This document shows, piece after piece, positions 1 to 12,300 of a stretch of DNA of 25,752 bases (positions are counted from its first letter, which is position 1; the number at the start of each line of letters is the position of its first letter). Location: assembly GCA_008931825.1 (NCBI GenBank), contig QXVZ01001611.1, positions 1-25,752 on the forward strand, written 5' to 3'. The DNA is from Phallusia fumigata. Taxonomy: Eukaryota; Chordata; Ascidiacea; Phlebobranchia; Ascidiidae. The translations under genes were made by a program, and so were the position numbers. The notes below the pieces were generated by a model that saw nothing but the letters and a program-made list of their open reading frames with translations, searched no databases and was not told the origin of the DNA.

Positions 1-2891
1 GTGGCAAAAAATCCCGGGCTGGTGGAAGGTAAGCTCGAAAATTTCAAAGATTTTGTTTAAGTTTCCAGCAAACTGTCCAGCCACGCTGTTCTTTGCAACG
101 TTGTGTCACTACTGACACCTAGCGAAACAAAGTTCAACTAATTGGGGAATAGTTTTACTCGGATGCGGATGCTTCTTAACTGGACCAAAGTGTCGCCTTG
201 TGCTCGCATGGTCGTGGGTTCGAATCCTGTATTGGTCACTTGTTGCGTGGAAGAAACTTGGGAGTAATTACCCAAACCCAGTTGAATCCAATGGAAATTC
301 GTGAACATTTTGATCCTGACATTACTTTCTGACCAGCCCAACATCCCGAGCCCCCGCCAGTCCCTCTCCTCCTGTGCTGAGCGATGCTGGAGCTAAACTT
401 GCGAAGAGTGGAGGAGTGGGAGTCACGACTGATACGGATTCCGCCCGCAAGGACAGTGTGTCTGCCGAGTCTACAGCTGATGACAGGAAAGCTACAAGCA
501 GACCGAGGTATGATGGTGAATAAACAACACACAGGGGTTTTGTGGAGCAGGACTGTGTTTGCCATGAAAAACAACCTGTCTTCTAGAAAATTTATAGAAC
601 TACTAAAACTGATGATAGCATGATTTGTTGCTAAAACGTGTCACTTCTGTCGTTGGACCAATATCTTTATTTTAGGAAAATTATTGTTTAGCAGTGTAAA
701 CCTGCCTGGTAGGGCGCACGCACAGAAATTGATTTAAACAATAAGAAACCAGTATATGGGACGAAAAATATATATGTTGTGTGACTTTTTATTGTATTTA
801 CTATTCGATTCAACAATCGGTTTTTGTTGCAGCACCCCTCCGTCACGTGCCCAGGTATTCGAAGATTTCAAGAAAGAGCAAGGAATAGAAATTACCCGCA
901 TCTTGAACGAAAACAAGCAAATTTTATTGAGCAAGAAACAAAACGTAAGCAGACTTGGAAACAAGAGAATCAATTATTCTTGAAGTGCTTCCAAACTTTT
1001 TCAAAATATTTATCAATTTTTCAATTCTCCGTTGTGATCTTAAAATGACCATTGTTACTTCACATCTAGGTTCGTGATATGGCTCACGCCGTGAATGCCA
1101 CGAAACACATGATTGACGGGTGTAGGGTTGCCCTGGAACGAAAGAGAAACGAAAGAATGGAGCAAGGTACGTAAGATCAACTTGAACAGAAATGTAAAGC
1201 GTCGACGCCCTGGTCTCCGTATGGTTTAAGTTTGAACAGACTACAGTTAAGAACATTCGCCTTTTTATTTCGTGGGCAGGTTTAAAAAATATGCCATAAC
1301 ATTTTGTGCCAAGGCTGTGAGACTGGATGCCCTGTTCTCATTTGGCATTTACCGTGTCATAATTGCCCCCTCCATTATTTTTCGCGCCTCATAACCTTTC
1401 AACGTCGTGAAGGTATTTCCGGCTTGGTGATTGTTTTATTGAAATAAATTCAACTCGACTCAATTCCAGGTGAATTCGTGAACGAAGATGGTGAAACTGT
1501 GATTGATGAAGAAGAATTTCAACTTATTACACAACTTAAAAACTTGAAGCAAACTTACCGGTTAGTGAGGGATGTCGGTGTGAGATCAACTTTACTGAAA
1601 CAAGTTTTTCCACAGACACGATTACGACGAACTGCGCGGATTTAAATCCGAGGTGGAATATTGTCAGAAGCTGGTCGACCAATGCCGACAAAGACTTGTG
1701 CAAGGTTTGTTTTAACCAAATGTTTCCAACCTCTTTCTATGGCCGTCACCTCTTATCAGAGATACGAGGTCTGGTACGGGGATGGTTTGTTATTTTAACT
1801 TGAGAACAATAATTACTTCCCGGAAATTATAGAAAGGGTTACGAGAACTGGTGATTTCGAGGGGTTCCGGTATAAAAAAACGGTTATGAATCACTACCAT
1901 TAATGCATATTTGTAACCTGAGTTAGTGGAACTTAAAAAAAAAATTATTTACATCATTGGAATTCGCAGATATATTTAATGTCGTTGTTTAAAACTTGTT
2001 TTACTTTCGACAGAGTTCGACGCTTGGTACAGTGAATCATTCCTCCAAGATCAGCAGGAATCGAGTGCCACTGCTGGATACGGAGGCAGACCCGGTGTCC
2101 AAATCCCTACTCGTCTCCAGCTTACTTTACAACAGATGAATTTGGAGGATGATCAGGTTTGGAAAAGTGTTTTTTAATCAATTGAAAGTAAAAATAAACA
2201 TTTTGCAATGCAAACATGCTGTTAGAAAACTTTTGAGTTTAGTTTTTTTGGTTGGTAAAAATGTCGTGGCGGTGCGGTTGCACTAAAACAATCACCAAGC
2301 CGGAGATTAGAACGTTATGAGGCGCCAAAAAGTGGAGGGCACAATTGTTGGATTGAGGTTAAACAAGCTGTAGCTACACTGTACTTTTGTTAATGTGTGA
2401 TTTTCTGTCAGGAAAAGTTTGAAAGAATCCAGCAGGAACTTCTGATGGATCACCAGGACTCGGCAGCTTTCTACAATGCAAAAATGAGAACCCAACACAG
2501 AGTAAGTGAAGTAGATATCACAAATGAATGATGTTCTGGTTTTAAGTTTAGTAAAGTTTCTGATATTTTGATGTTTAGGATTTTTGATGTGTTTCGTAAG
2601 TACAGTATACAGCATGTCTAACCAGGGATGTAGCGGCAATTTCATAGGTGCCTGAGCTCTTTGCAAAAGCATACTGCTCTTTCCTCGACCACAACGACCC
2701 ATCATTTACTTGCAGAGGCGGCAGGACTCAGGCAGGACTACAGCACTGTGTTTAACAATTAACAACTTTTGTCGTTACAGCAAACGTACGAACGAGCTAT
2801 GGCCCAAGCTCAGCCGTCTCGCAACCCTCCTGGAATTCCACATGTTCAACTGAAGAACAAACCGCCCAATCAGTTGTCCTTCGCGTACTAA
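1..2891 (+). CDS. KIF9: Kinesin-like protein KIF9, C-terminal part (5' incomplete, 9 exons)
   Basis: Coding exons: 1-28, 337-507, 833-944, 1070-1166, 1470-1560, 1616-1704, 2014-2156, 2412-2501, 2781-2891. All junctions are GT-AG and phases agree throughout; the stop is TAA at 2889-2891. They encode 309 residues of the non-motor tail. A Ser/Pro-rich linker (residues ~1-70) is followed by a coiled coil. I identify it by tail motifs that I recall from vertebrate KIF9: FEDFKKEQGIEITRIL then NENKQ, DGETVIDEEEFQLI, VEYCQKLVDQCRQRL, EFDAWYSESF and AAFYNAKMRTQHR. Kinesin-9 proteins are plus-end microtubule motors of the ciliary/flagellar axoneme, associated with the central pair in several organisms. 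The motor domain is not in the window, so catalytic residues cannot be checked. Intron 1 (29-336) carries a tRNA-like SINE remnant; the other introns show nothing recognisable. KIF6 is the nearest alternative, but these motifs fit KIF9 better. Confidence 0.92.
180..300 (+). repeat. tRNA-derived SINE remnant in KIF9 intron 1
   Basis: Positions 217-227 read GGTTCGAATCC, a perfect match to the RNA polymerase III B-box. They sit in a T-arm-like context (gtcgtg before, tgtattggtcac after). No intact A-box or cloverleaf can be drawn upstream, so this is not a functional tRNA. The following sequence (about 240-300) resembles a SINE body. Boundaries are approximate. Confidence 0.5.
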
Positions 2892-3103
2892 AACTCTTAC
2901 TGTTTTGTTAAACGTGCATCTAATAAGTATGTGTTTTTATACGAAAACCTGAAATTATTGTGATACTACCTATGTTAGAAACATTGCTTCCAGTAATATT
3001 ATTTGAATGTTAAAGTGCATTGTACCAACCTTTTGATGTCTGTTTGTCAACTGTGCTACCTGATTTTATTTTTAGCTTCTTTTAGCACTTGTGTTTTCGT
3101 CCC

Positions 3104-3109
3104 AATAAA
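3104..3109 (+). terminator. Poly(A) signal for KIF9
   Basis: A canonical AATAAA lies 213 nt after the KIF9 stop codon and 254 nt before the next start codon. A second AATAAA at 3190-3195 could be an alternative. The assignment rests on position only. Confidence 0.6.
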
Positions 3110-3362
3110 ACTATAGTATATGTATGCTTTGTGTACAATGTTTCAATGCCTGTTTATAATATAGTTTTTGTTAAAAAATGCAACACGGAAATAAATGCAC
3201 CAAGAAAAGAAATTGTGAAAAATATAGAAATCGTGTTTGTAACTTTCCGAACCGCTACAAATAATATCGTGCTTGGTTTTGCGCGAATGTTATGAAGTTG
3301 ATTTGCAAGTAATTTTATTTGGCGGTTTATTTTTATAATATGCGCCATAAAAAGGACTTTGA

Positions 3363-6300
3363 ATGCAAAGTAGATTATTGTTTAATGAGCTAAAAATGGA
3401 GAATATGGATTTAAAAGATATTGAGCAGTTGGCGGCCCAGAAAGAAAATGAATGGCGTTCAATTTCAAATCTTCGAATTACAACATTACAAAAGGAATTA
3501 GCCGAAAAAACTCAACTCTACAACGAATTAAACGACAAATTTGTTCGGCTAAAGGAGGATTTTAAATACAATCTAAAGGTTTGGTTAGAAATGCTTACTT
3601 TATAAATTAAATTCTGTACATAATTTTATGCCTTGCTTATCCAAAAACAAAATGCGTAAAGAACTGCAGATTGGGTATAGGAAATGTGTGTTTGTAAATT
3701 GCTTCAGTATTTAAACAGTAACGCATATAAATTCTCTTTAGCATGTGTAACAGTTGATTTGTCCATACAGCTGTTACAAGACCGAGACGAAGAACTTAAT
3801 AAACTTGATGGAATTCGACAAAATGCAAAAGTATGTTTGCTGCCATAAATTATATCATCTAAAAACTTGATGTGTCTTATCTACTTCATACTACTTAATT
3901 TTGTAGATTGTGGAAAGCAAGTACATGAGTGAAATAAGTGACCTCTGCATCAAGATTGACAACCTCAAGCAAAACGCGCTACATGAAAAACAGACGAGGG
4001 ATGAAATGGAAATTCATTACCAGCAAAGATTGTCTGATCATCTTACCCAGTTCGAAATATTCAGGACGTCCAAGGTTAATTAATGTGTAACTCTCTATGC
4101 TTAAGACTACAATGGTGTTGGTCACCTTCTTGGCAGAAGGTTCAGATTGCTATCATAGGGTAATAAAAACACTAATGTTTTTTACACAGTAAAAGCCACC
4201 ATTTTAGCAACGTATGTATTATACCATTACTCGAGCATTTTTAATCTTCTGATAAGTTTAATGTGTAAAAATGTCCAAAAACAATGTTAATTTAAAACAA
4301 AATTTGTTAAAACAACTACAATACAATGTATTTATGATATACAAGTTCTGGCAGTTATGATTTTATTAAAACAAAACTGTTTCGAAAAAATTATCTTATT
4401 TTCCAACTTATGTCATGGCGGCAAGATATTTCTGTTGCTTTGTATTTGTACTCCTAATGTTTTAATACATGTTTTATAAATTATTGTTAATTATTCATAA
4501 CAAACAAGTAAAAACTTTAGAATAATGAACTTGACCAAACAACAAGTGAACTTGGAAAAGTAAAACGACATTTTGACCAAAAAGTTCACCAACTCGAAGC
4601 TGAGATTGAGTCTCAGAAAGTTGAGTTGGTTCATGAGTTTGAGGACATGATGAAAAAAAGGGAATCAGATGTCAAAGAAAAAGAAGCAGAAATGCGAAAC
4701 AAATGCCTTTCATTGGAAATGAAGGTTGTTTTTTTGTGATAAAAGCAGTTGTATGTAAGATGTAAAGATATTTATTGTAGAATAGTTGCATATTCTAGAT
4801 TAGTTGTTAAAAATTCAGAGTATTGCATCTAAATCTTATTTGTGCTGAATAATGTACTGCACTACTGCAACAAAGCAAGAACAAGTGACTTTTTACACAT
4901 TGCTTTTTACACTCTTGCATTTGAAGGCCATTTTTGTTTCAACATCTCAACAGTGTCAGCCATGTAATTGTTATGGTCGCATGCCAAGGGTGTAAAAAAG
5001 TTCACAAACATTCTGGTAAAATGTAAAGTTATTTCCATGCATTCAATTTGTTTAATAACTACTTCTGCATTTCTTGTCAATTAATGTTTTCTTGTGTAAT
5101 ATATCACCCTACTTTGGTCATTTAGAACAAGATTCTATCCAAAGAACTTGAATATTATTCACAAAAACAAGAAGAACATACGAAAGGAATGGAGGAAGGG
5201 GAAAAACAGAAGGAGGAATTGAAAAGCAAACTGCAACAAGCGGAATGGGATGTTTCCGATATTTCGTCGCTGAAAAACGCTCGGATATTGGAACTAGAAT
5301 CACAAGTAATAAATAAACAGATGAGGTTCCTGAGTAAAAGCATAAAAATGTCGGTGACAAGTTTCGAGGCATTTTGTTTTGCAACCTTTGTTAATAATTG
5401 CATAAAATTTTGTAATTATGATTGAGAAGAGCCATGCCGATGTTTGATATGTAACATTTTAACTCATTAGATATATTGGTTAAAATGTTTAAAACTTTTT
5501 TTTCACTTTAATGTTTAAACTGCAGTCAATATTGGATTGTCAAACATATCTTTTTTGGGGTGATGATTTAGGTTCAACATTTCCAAGATGCTGCCAGAAA
5601 ACAAGAAGAAGAATTTGAGAAGCGACGAATTCAGTTGGATAAGGACATGCGTTGCAAACAAGCGAACCTACTTGCAGCCAAACAATCCCAGTTTGATAGA
5701 GAAAAACATTATGAAGAACAAATTAGGTAAACTAATTTCCTTTGCACCAATTTGCCAGTTGTGCATAAAATTCGTTAGTTCTGAATAAATTTATGTTTGA
5801 TTGTGTAAAGTGAAATTATGTTAAGTCCTTCTTTATCTTGCATATTAACATTTTCTCACCATTAAGTTTCTGCAGAGGAGTGTAAAAAGTTTTGCACTTT
5901 TCCATTTCAGTGTTTAACAAAAAAGTTATTTATTGACAAATATTTTTGACAAATCTTGTTGTATTTGCTGGCTGTTGGTTCAGAAAACTGCAAACTGAAT
6001 TAGAAACTTCGAAGATGGAAACAAGTCGATCGCTGTGGGATGCAAATGACATGAAAACAAGGTTAAGATCTGAACTAGAAAATAAACAACATGAAGTCGA
6101 TGATCTGAAATGCAAGTAAGATCCAATTATATCTGGTGTTTTTGTATGTTGACAACTAGAAACTTTTGTATAAAAATGCAGTTAAATTTGTAATTAGGGG
6201 ATTTTGCAACTTTAATTCTACCTAACCCATCATAATTAGTAGGGATGGGCCAAAACTGCAAGTGTCTGTTAGGTCGAGCACCAAGCATCTCATGTTGACG

Positions 6301-9300
6301 TCGGTATTGTGATGTCACAAACATTCCCATTTACACTGTAGTTTTTACTTTTTCCACGTCCCTTTTTTAGCTACCAGGCCGTTTTTAAGCTCTAGAGGTC
6401 CCTTTTGGATAACATGTGAAGCAAGAAACATCCATGCAGCGCCAAGATCCATGTAACAAATGCAACACACAAATTGTTGCCTTTTTAATTCAACTCAACG
6501 CTTAAAATACGACACATTGCCATCACTGTTAAGCGTTATTTATTTGGTTTTAATTTGTCTATTGCTCGGCCTAATTCATGCGACTGCTCAGCCAAGCATC
6601 GAGCATCGAAAATTGCGATGCTTGGTACCGAGTACTCAGGTTCTGGCTTGGTTCGGCCTATCCCTAATAATTAGAGTAATAACCCTAAGTAAGTTACCGG
6701 TGCTATGTTTCCGTTAAATTTATTTCTCAAAAAACACAAAAACCTATGCAGGATTTGAACCAGCAACCTTGTGAGTACAAATCAGATGTAGAAGCACTTT
6801 ATGCAGATATTTAGTTTTAATCAACTTTCTTTTTCAGGCTGGAGACGATTATTTCTGATCAAAGTCACTCAGTTGTTGCCAAGGACACAGAGATCATGAC
6901 CTTGCACAAGAGATGCAATATATTAAAAGCTGAAAATGCTCGCATGAAAAATGACATTGACAAGTAGGTTTCATTTGTTTGTTTCCTGATTTTCAGTGAT
7001 CAAGATATCGTAAACTTTTTGAATTACTGGTATGGGTTTGCAGGCAGTGTTTTACTAGGTTGTCTGCTTCGTGTCAGAACATGTTGTTGCACCTTTCAAT
7101 TATCATGAAATGGTTATTTACAAATGCACAACCAATATTTTACAGCAAAAAGTTCTGATAACAGGAAAAATGCATTTGTTCTGTCAGATTGATATGTGAT
7201 ACGGCCACTGACAGAATTAAATGTACTTGGTATAGTAAACAAGCCCTGGTATGGTGATGCAGCTGTACAGATACTGGGTATGCTGTGTGTTGGGGTTGAA
7301 ACTGGTTTATTTGACTTGTATTTTGGGAAGTTGACCCAAGTTGTGTTGGGAAAATGTTAAATTGAATATCAAGCAGATTAAGAGCAAACAGGTCCTGTGA
7401 AATTTTTTTTGTGCATTTAATGACTCTATATTAGGTTGTGTCATGAAAAAAATAATTGGCTTTTATGACAACATTTTCCATCACAGATATCAACAGGATT
7501 TAGCGAAGTCAGTTGTGAGAGAACAATCGCTCGAACGAACAAAAGCTCAATTGCATCTTGACTGGAAGCGACAATGTGAAGAAATCGAATCCAATATTTA
7601 TGCAAAGGTCACTTTTCCATGTTGTTTTATGAAAAGATGCTTTACCAACATTTTGCCTGTTTTTTAATAAATGCCCGAACCTCAATGAGAAAGTTGCTTG
7701 ACCAAATAATGGCCCGTGTTTGTGACGTTATAACCAACTTTTTCTTCAACAGTCGGAAGATTTGACCGACGGACTTCGAAAATCACGTGACACAGCGGTA
7801 GCCGATTTGCATAGAGCCGAAAAGCGACTGAAGGTTTGCGAGGAAAAGTTAAACAAAACCGACGCCAACCTCAAGGTGGCGCTAGAGCTGCTCAACGATC
7901 ACCGCTTGATGGCGCAATACGAGAAGCGAAGTCATGACGTCACACCTCATGTATCTGACCCAAATCAGGTATTTACTAGCGCTTGGCCGATGGGTCTGAG
8001 GCGCTTGACTTACAATGAGATATTTAAACCTTAATCCAGGATTCGACCCCTATGAAACAAATTTATTGCTTTATAATTCTTATTTTATTGCATAAAAATT
8101 AACCTTAAGTTGCGTTCAATTCACGACATCCAAACACTTTTCAGGATTTATTGGAGCAGAACGAGCAGCTTAGGTCGGTGATCAAACAAATGCGAGTTGA
8201 TATTCAACAGTTGCTAGATGAACGCGCGGATACAAGCCTTTCCACAAATGTAAGTATCACCCCCAAAATACCCTCAAAAAAATTCATTTTGGACCCCCCC
8301 TTTTTTTTCTTCCTTGTTTGTAAATAAACTGTTTGTGGTTATGATGCAATTTGTGGAGCGTTGTTTTACCGAATATCTGTTTACAATTAACGAAAATATC
8401 GTGTTTAAGTAAGCTGCAGACAGTGCACACTGTTTCGACCTGTAAGGTCTCATCAGTGCAGCTGGCGACAACACGTAATTTGTAATTTGACTAGACTAGC
8501 CTAAGCGCCTAGAGTCCTGTCACCAGCTGCATGAGACCTTGCAGGTCGAAACAATGTGCACTGTCTGCAGCTCACAAAATCATTATTGGCTTTTTGCTGT
8601 TATATTGTGTTTAAGTTTAACTACAAACCAGAAATGTGGCCTTTAGTTTACACAACTATTAATCTTTTATGTTTTTTTAAAAACCACAGACAAGCGAAAG
8701 AGTTTCTGTCAAACCCACTGGAAAGTTAGCAGACAAGGATCCTTATATTACCTCACTTGAAAACGAAATAATTGAGGTGAAACGACAAAAACGGGAACTT
8801 GAAGAAAAGATGCAAGCTACTCAAGGTGATGTGGATCCCGATACGAAATATCCCGGTCCATGATTCGACTGTTGTTGTTCGATATTTTGCAGTAAACCAG
8901 AAACCAATCCCAACTTCACCTGTTAAGCTGTCGTCAAAACATCCTACGGTGCAGAACCATGTCGATTCCTTGAACAAAACCATTGGTAAGTTTCGTTTTA
9001 AATTCTAATCTTTTCGGCGCAGGAAAGAGTTGGATTCAAATCTTTTTTAAATGCTTGCAGTTTATAAAAAGTTTTGTCAAATATTTAGTTTGTTTTCCTG
9101 TAGGATTCAAACATAAACTTTTGACAGCCAAGAGAAAATATATTAGGTAGACATGTTGTAGAATATATATTTTTGAGAAAAAATCTTCTGATGGTTTACC
9201 TACTTTTTTTCCACAAAAAAACTGTCAGGTGTTGTGTCATTGGACTTAATATCTGGTTAGAAGAGTTTGTTGTTTTTAGGCCCTCGCCCTATATGCTCTA

Positions 9301-12300
9301 GTGGGCGGATCCGATTTTTAGGAAAGTTGTTAAGTTTAGCAACCTTTGAATCTAATCTGTTGTGTTGTGAAATTTTCCTCACAAAAAATCTTGTATTTTT
9401 GCGTTGCACCATTGTTATCAAATAGTTTCTATCAGCAAACCTAGAAGCTGAAAAAATCGATTTGCGGGCACAAGTTCAAAAAACCCAGGCAAGTTTGGAA
9501 CACCAGAGGGCGCTCGCACATCGCCATGGGCAGGATTCGAAGACTCTGGCGACCCGGATACAACAACTCGAGTATCAATCCACAGCACTGCGGCAGCGTG
9601 GAGAACAAGAAGTGAAACAACTAAAGTAAGAAAAATTAAAACAAGGGGTTTTTAGGAAAGGATTTAAATGTAATGTATCAATGACAATGCACTATACGTA
9701 ATTATTTAATATCCTGATCTTATTGTACCCGTTCTTATTAGTTTTTATCCAGTAAATGTCTCAAAATTTCTATGTTCGATTCCTTTTTTAATCCCCACAG
9801 GGACCAGGTTTCCGATTTGACCCTCCAGCTCGCAGAATCGAGACGAGAGGCTGACGAGTATTACAAGGGAGGTTTACAAACTAACTTGCGAGCTATGGAA
9901 CTTAGCGGGAAGATCTCACAGATGACGATGGACCTCGCTTCCAACACACCATGGATCTCAAGTCCAATTCAGGCAAACTATTTTGACATGTTTTGGAGTT
10001 AATGCAACTTAATTGTGTGGTTTGTACATTTTCGTACATTCGAACCGGTCTAGTATTTGGTGCTTTTGGTGCTGTAGCATATAATTGAACCAAGATTAAT
10101 CCAGTAATACCATGAAGTTTAAAAACCCTGGAGGAAAATATTACTTTTAAGTTCGTTTTATTAGCTTCTTTGCAGCCATTTTGGATCCCTGTTTTTGATG
10201 CTTGACACTCAGCCGAGCATTAAATGTGATGCTTGGTGCTAGACAAAAATCTGATAAACTGCACATAGTAGTATGTCGTGCATTGTAGCGTTTGCAAAGC
10301 AATGGATCAGCAAAAAATAGTTCACAAATTTTTACAAGGGAGGTGAAACCTTGGTTAGATGAGATTAATGTTCTGCTCGTGTGACAAGTCCATCGTGTTA
10401 ATTTTCCTTCAAATTTCAGGCCAAACTTGTTCAGGAGCTTCGCGACGAAATCACCCAACTCCGCAAGAAACTGGCAATCGCCAAACAACACATCGTGCTC
10501 GTGTCGGAGGGAACGCCACACAGTAAGTTGGAAATAAACCGGAATTTTTAGTTATTTGCGTTGTTGTGACCGGAAAAGAGCAGTTTGTGTTCGTTGCACC
10601 AAAGTGCAACAAAGATAGTCAAGATATTAAAAATACTCGATTTTAAATGGTTTTTTACGTGTTTACCTAAAAAGAGCTGCCCATTAACCAAGTATTCGGT
10701 ACCAAGCATAGCCAAGTTTCATGTTCGGTACTCAGCCAAGATCCGCTAAATATCGAATAATAATAATGCTAAAGGTTTAAACAAGTCTAAGCTACCCCCG
10801 AAGATTATCAAATACCTGAAATCCGGAACTAATTGATTGCAAATTACTCGTGTTGGGTCACAATGGTTTGATGCAAGAGCACATAGTTAAACCCTTTTCT
10901 GACTGTAACTTCACTAATTTCGGTTTCATCAGAAAATCAGAATCAGAAACAATATTTTGTCTCGCAGATGAAGTCGTGTTGGCTCGTTTGCAAGACCAGC
11001 TCCAGCGCGCCACCGAGCGGATATCGGCGTTAAGAGAGGAACGAAATCAACTTCTGGAAAGCGGAAATCGGATGAGAGCTGAGATGTTGAAGTTGTCGCC
11101 TCTGCGGGAAGAAAAAGAAAATCCCGTTGACAATGACGAAGGTATGGGTCAGGATTTAAAGTTAATGGGGGCGTGAAATAGGCGTGGCAGTGGGCCAATT
11201 CTGCGCCTCTGACATTATTGCAACACTCTGCAGCGACGAGTTTGGTTTGCTTTAAAACTGAAGTCGGCAATCTTTTCAACGCAGACCCCCAGTTTACAAA
11301 TTACGTCAAAATGTTGATGACGTCAGGGCTTTGAAACAAAAAGGTCGCCTAATTTGGTTCAAAAAGGTTGTTAGAATATGAATTGTAAATTACGAGGCGT
11401 GCCATGAATCCTCGTCTGCCATTGGTTGCCGGCTCCTGTTTGAAAACGTCTCGTTACACTTGACTTTTCTGCATGGAAAAATAACGAATTTTTTCCGAGT
11501 TGATTTTGAAACCAAAGTTTCCAGTACGGACTAAAATTGTGTTTCTACAAATTTCAACACAATCTGTTGGAGTTTGGTTGCAGCCAAATTACCCCTGTCT
11601 TCTGACAACACACCATCGTTGATGCTCACTCGTAAATCTTAAGCAAACCTTTATATGAGTCGATTTGTTCGTCACAGAACCGACAAAGCTTGAAAGAAGC
11701 CCGGCATCTCCGAAAACCCCCCTCGGGGAATCCCCAGGTCCGAGCAAACTTCATCAGATGGAAGAACTCCAGTATCAGCTCACCAAGTATGCGATCTCCT
11801 AATTCCCAACCTCTCTGATGTATCCGCCCTGTGGTTATTTTGGATCTTTTCATTCCCCCCTACTACTAGACAAGCAGAGAAAAGTGAACTTATCATAAAT
11901 AACCTAACTATAAAGTCGAAATTCCTCCCTTAACTCATAAAATTCCTTCCCGGATCCACTGTCCCAGTGTTTGTGGCGTGAACTTTGACCTTGTATCATT
12001 TTGCGACAGACAGGAACTTGCGTTCGCCCGACACAGACCGCTCCCTCATCACGCCAAGTCCAGCGAATCGGATGAGAGCAGCTTAATTCCAGGTATCACG
12101 TGGAGCACTTTACTTAAATTGGAATTAATTCTGTGGTAATTGTAAGTTTGCGCAAATTAGATGTACACAAATTACAATTGTTTCCACTTTCATAATATGA
12201 AAAGGAATTCATCAGTTCGACAAATGCCTAAGTGCTAAAATAAAACTCATTTCGAACAAATACTGTTTTTCCTGTTTACATCAACCTGGGTAAATTTGTA

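Larger units (their letters stand above)
8401..8616. mobile_element. Palindromic hammerhead-bearing element with flanking 10-bp direct repeats
   Basis: The two hammerhead arms (8412-8463 and 8525-8572) form an inverted repeat around a 61-nt spacer, and the similarity runs a few bases into the spacer (GGCGACA against GGTGACA). GTGTTTAAGT occurs at 8401-8410, one base from the left arm, and again at 8607-8616, 34 nt beyond the right arm. The pair could be a target-site duplication, which would make the insertion 196 bp. There is no coding capacity. The flanks could also be coincidental. Confidence 0.5.

Noticed and set aside
211..240. Possible tRNA gene
   Set aside because: The B-box is perfect but no acceptor stem, D-arm or anticodon arm can be folded; it was called a SINE remnant instead.
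236..574. 112-aa minus-strand open frame over KIF9 exon 2
   Set aside because: It is the antisense shadow of a well-supported KIF9 exon; it has no domain or splice logic of its own.
9801..10010. Read-through of CCDC57 exon 15 to a stop after WISSPIQANYF
   Set aside because: It would truncate the protein before the exons 16-21 that carry the C-terminal CCDC57 motifs; the GC donor at 9973 restores the frame.
12180..12215. Second hammerhead candidate (CUGAUGA followed by GAAA on the minus strand near 12208)
   Set aside because: The sequence between the two core boxes does not form a stem II, and stems I and III do not pair.
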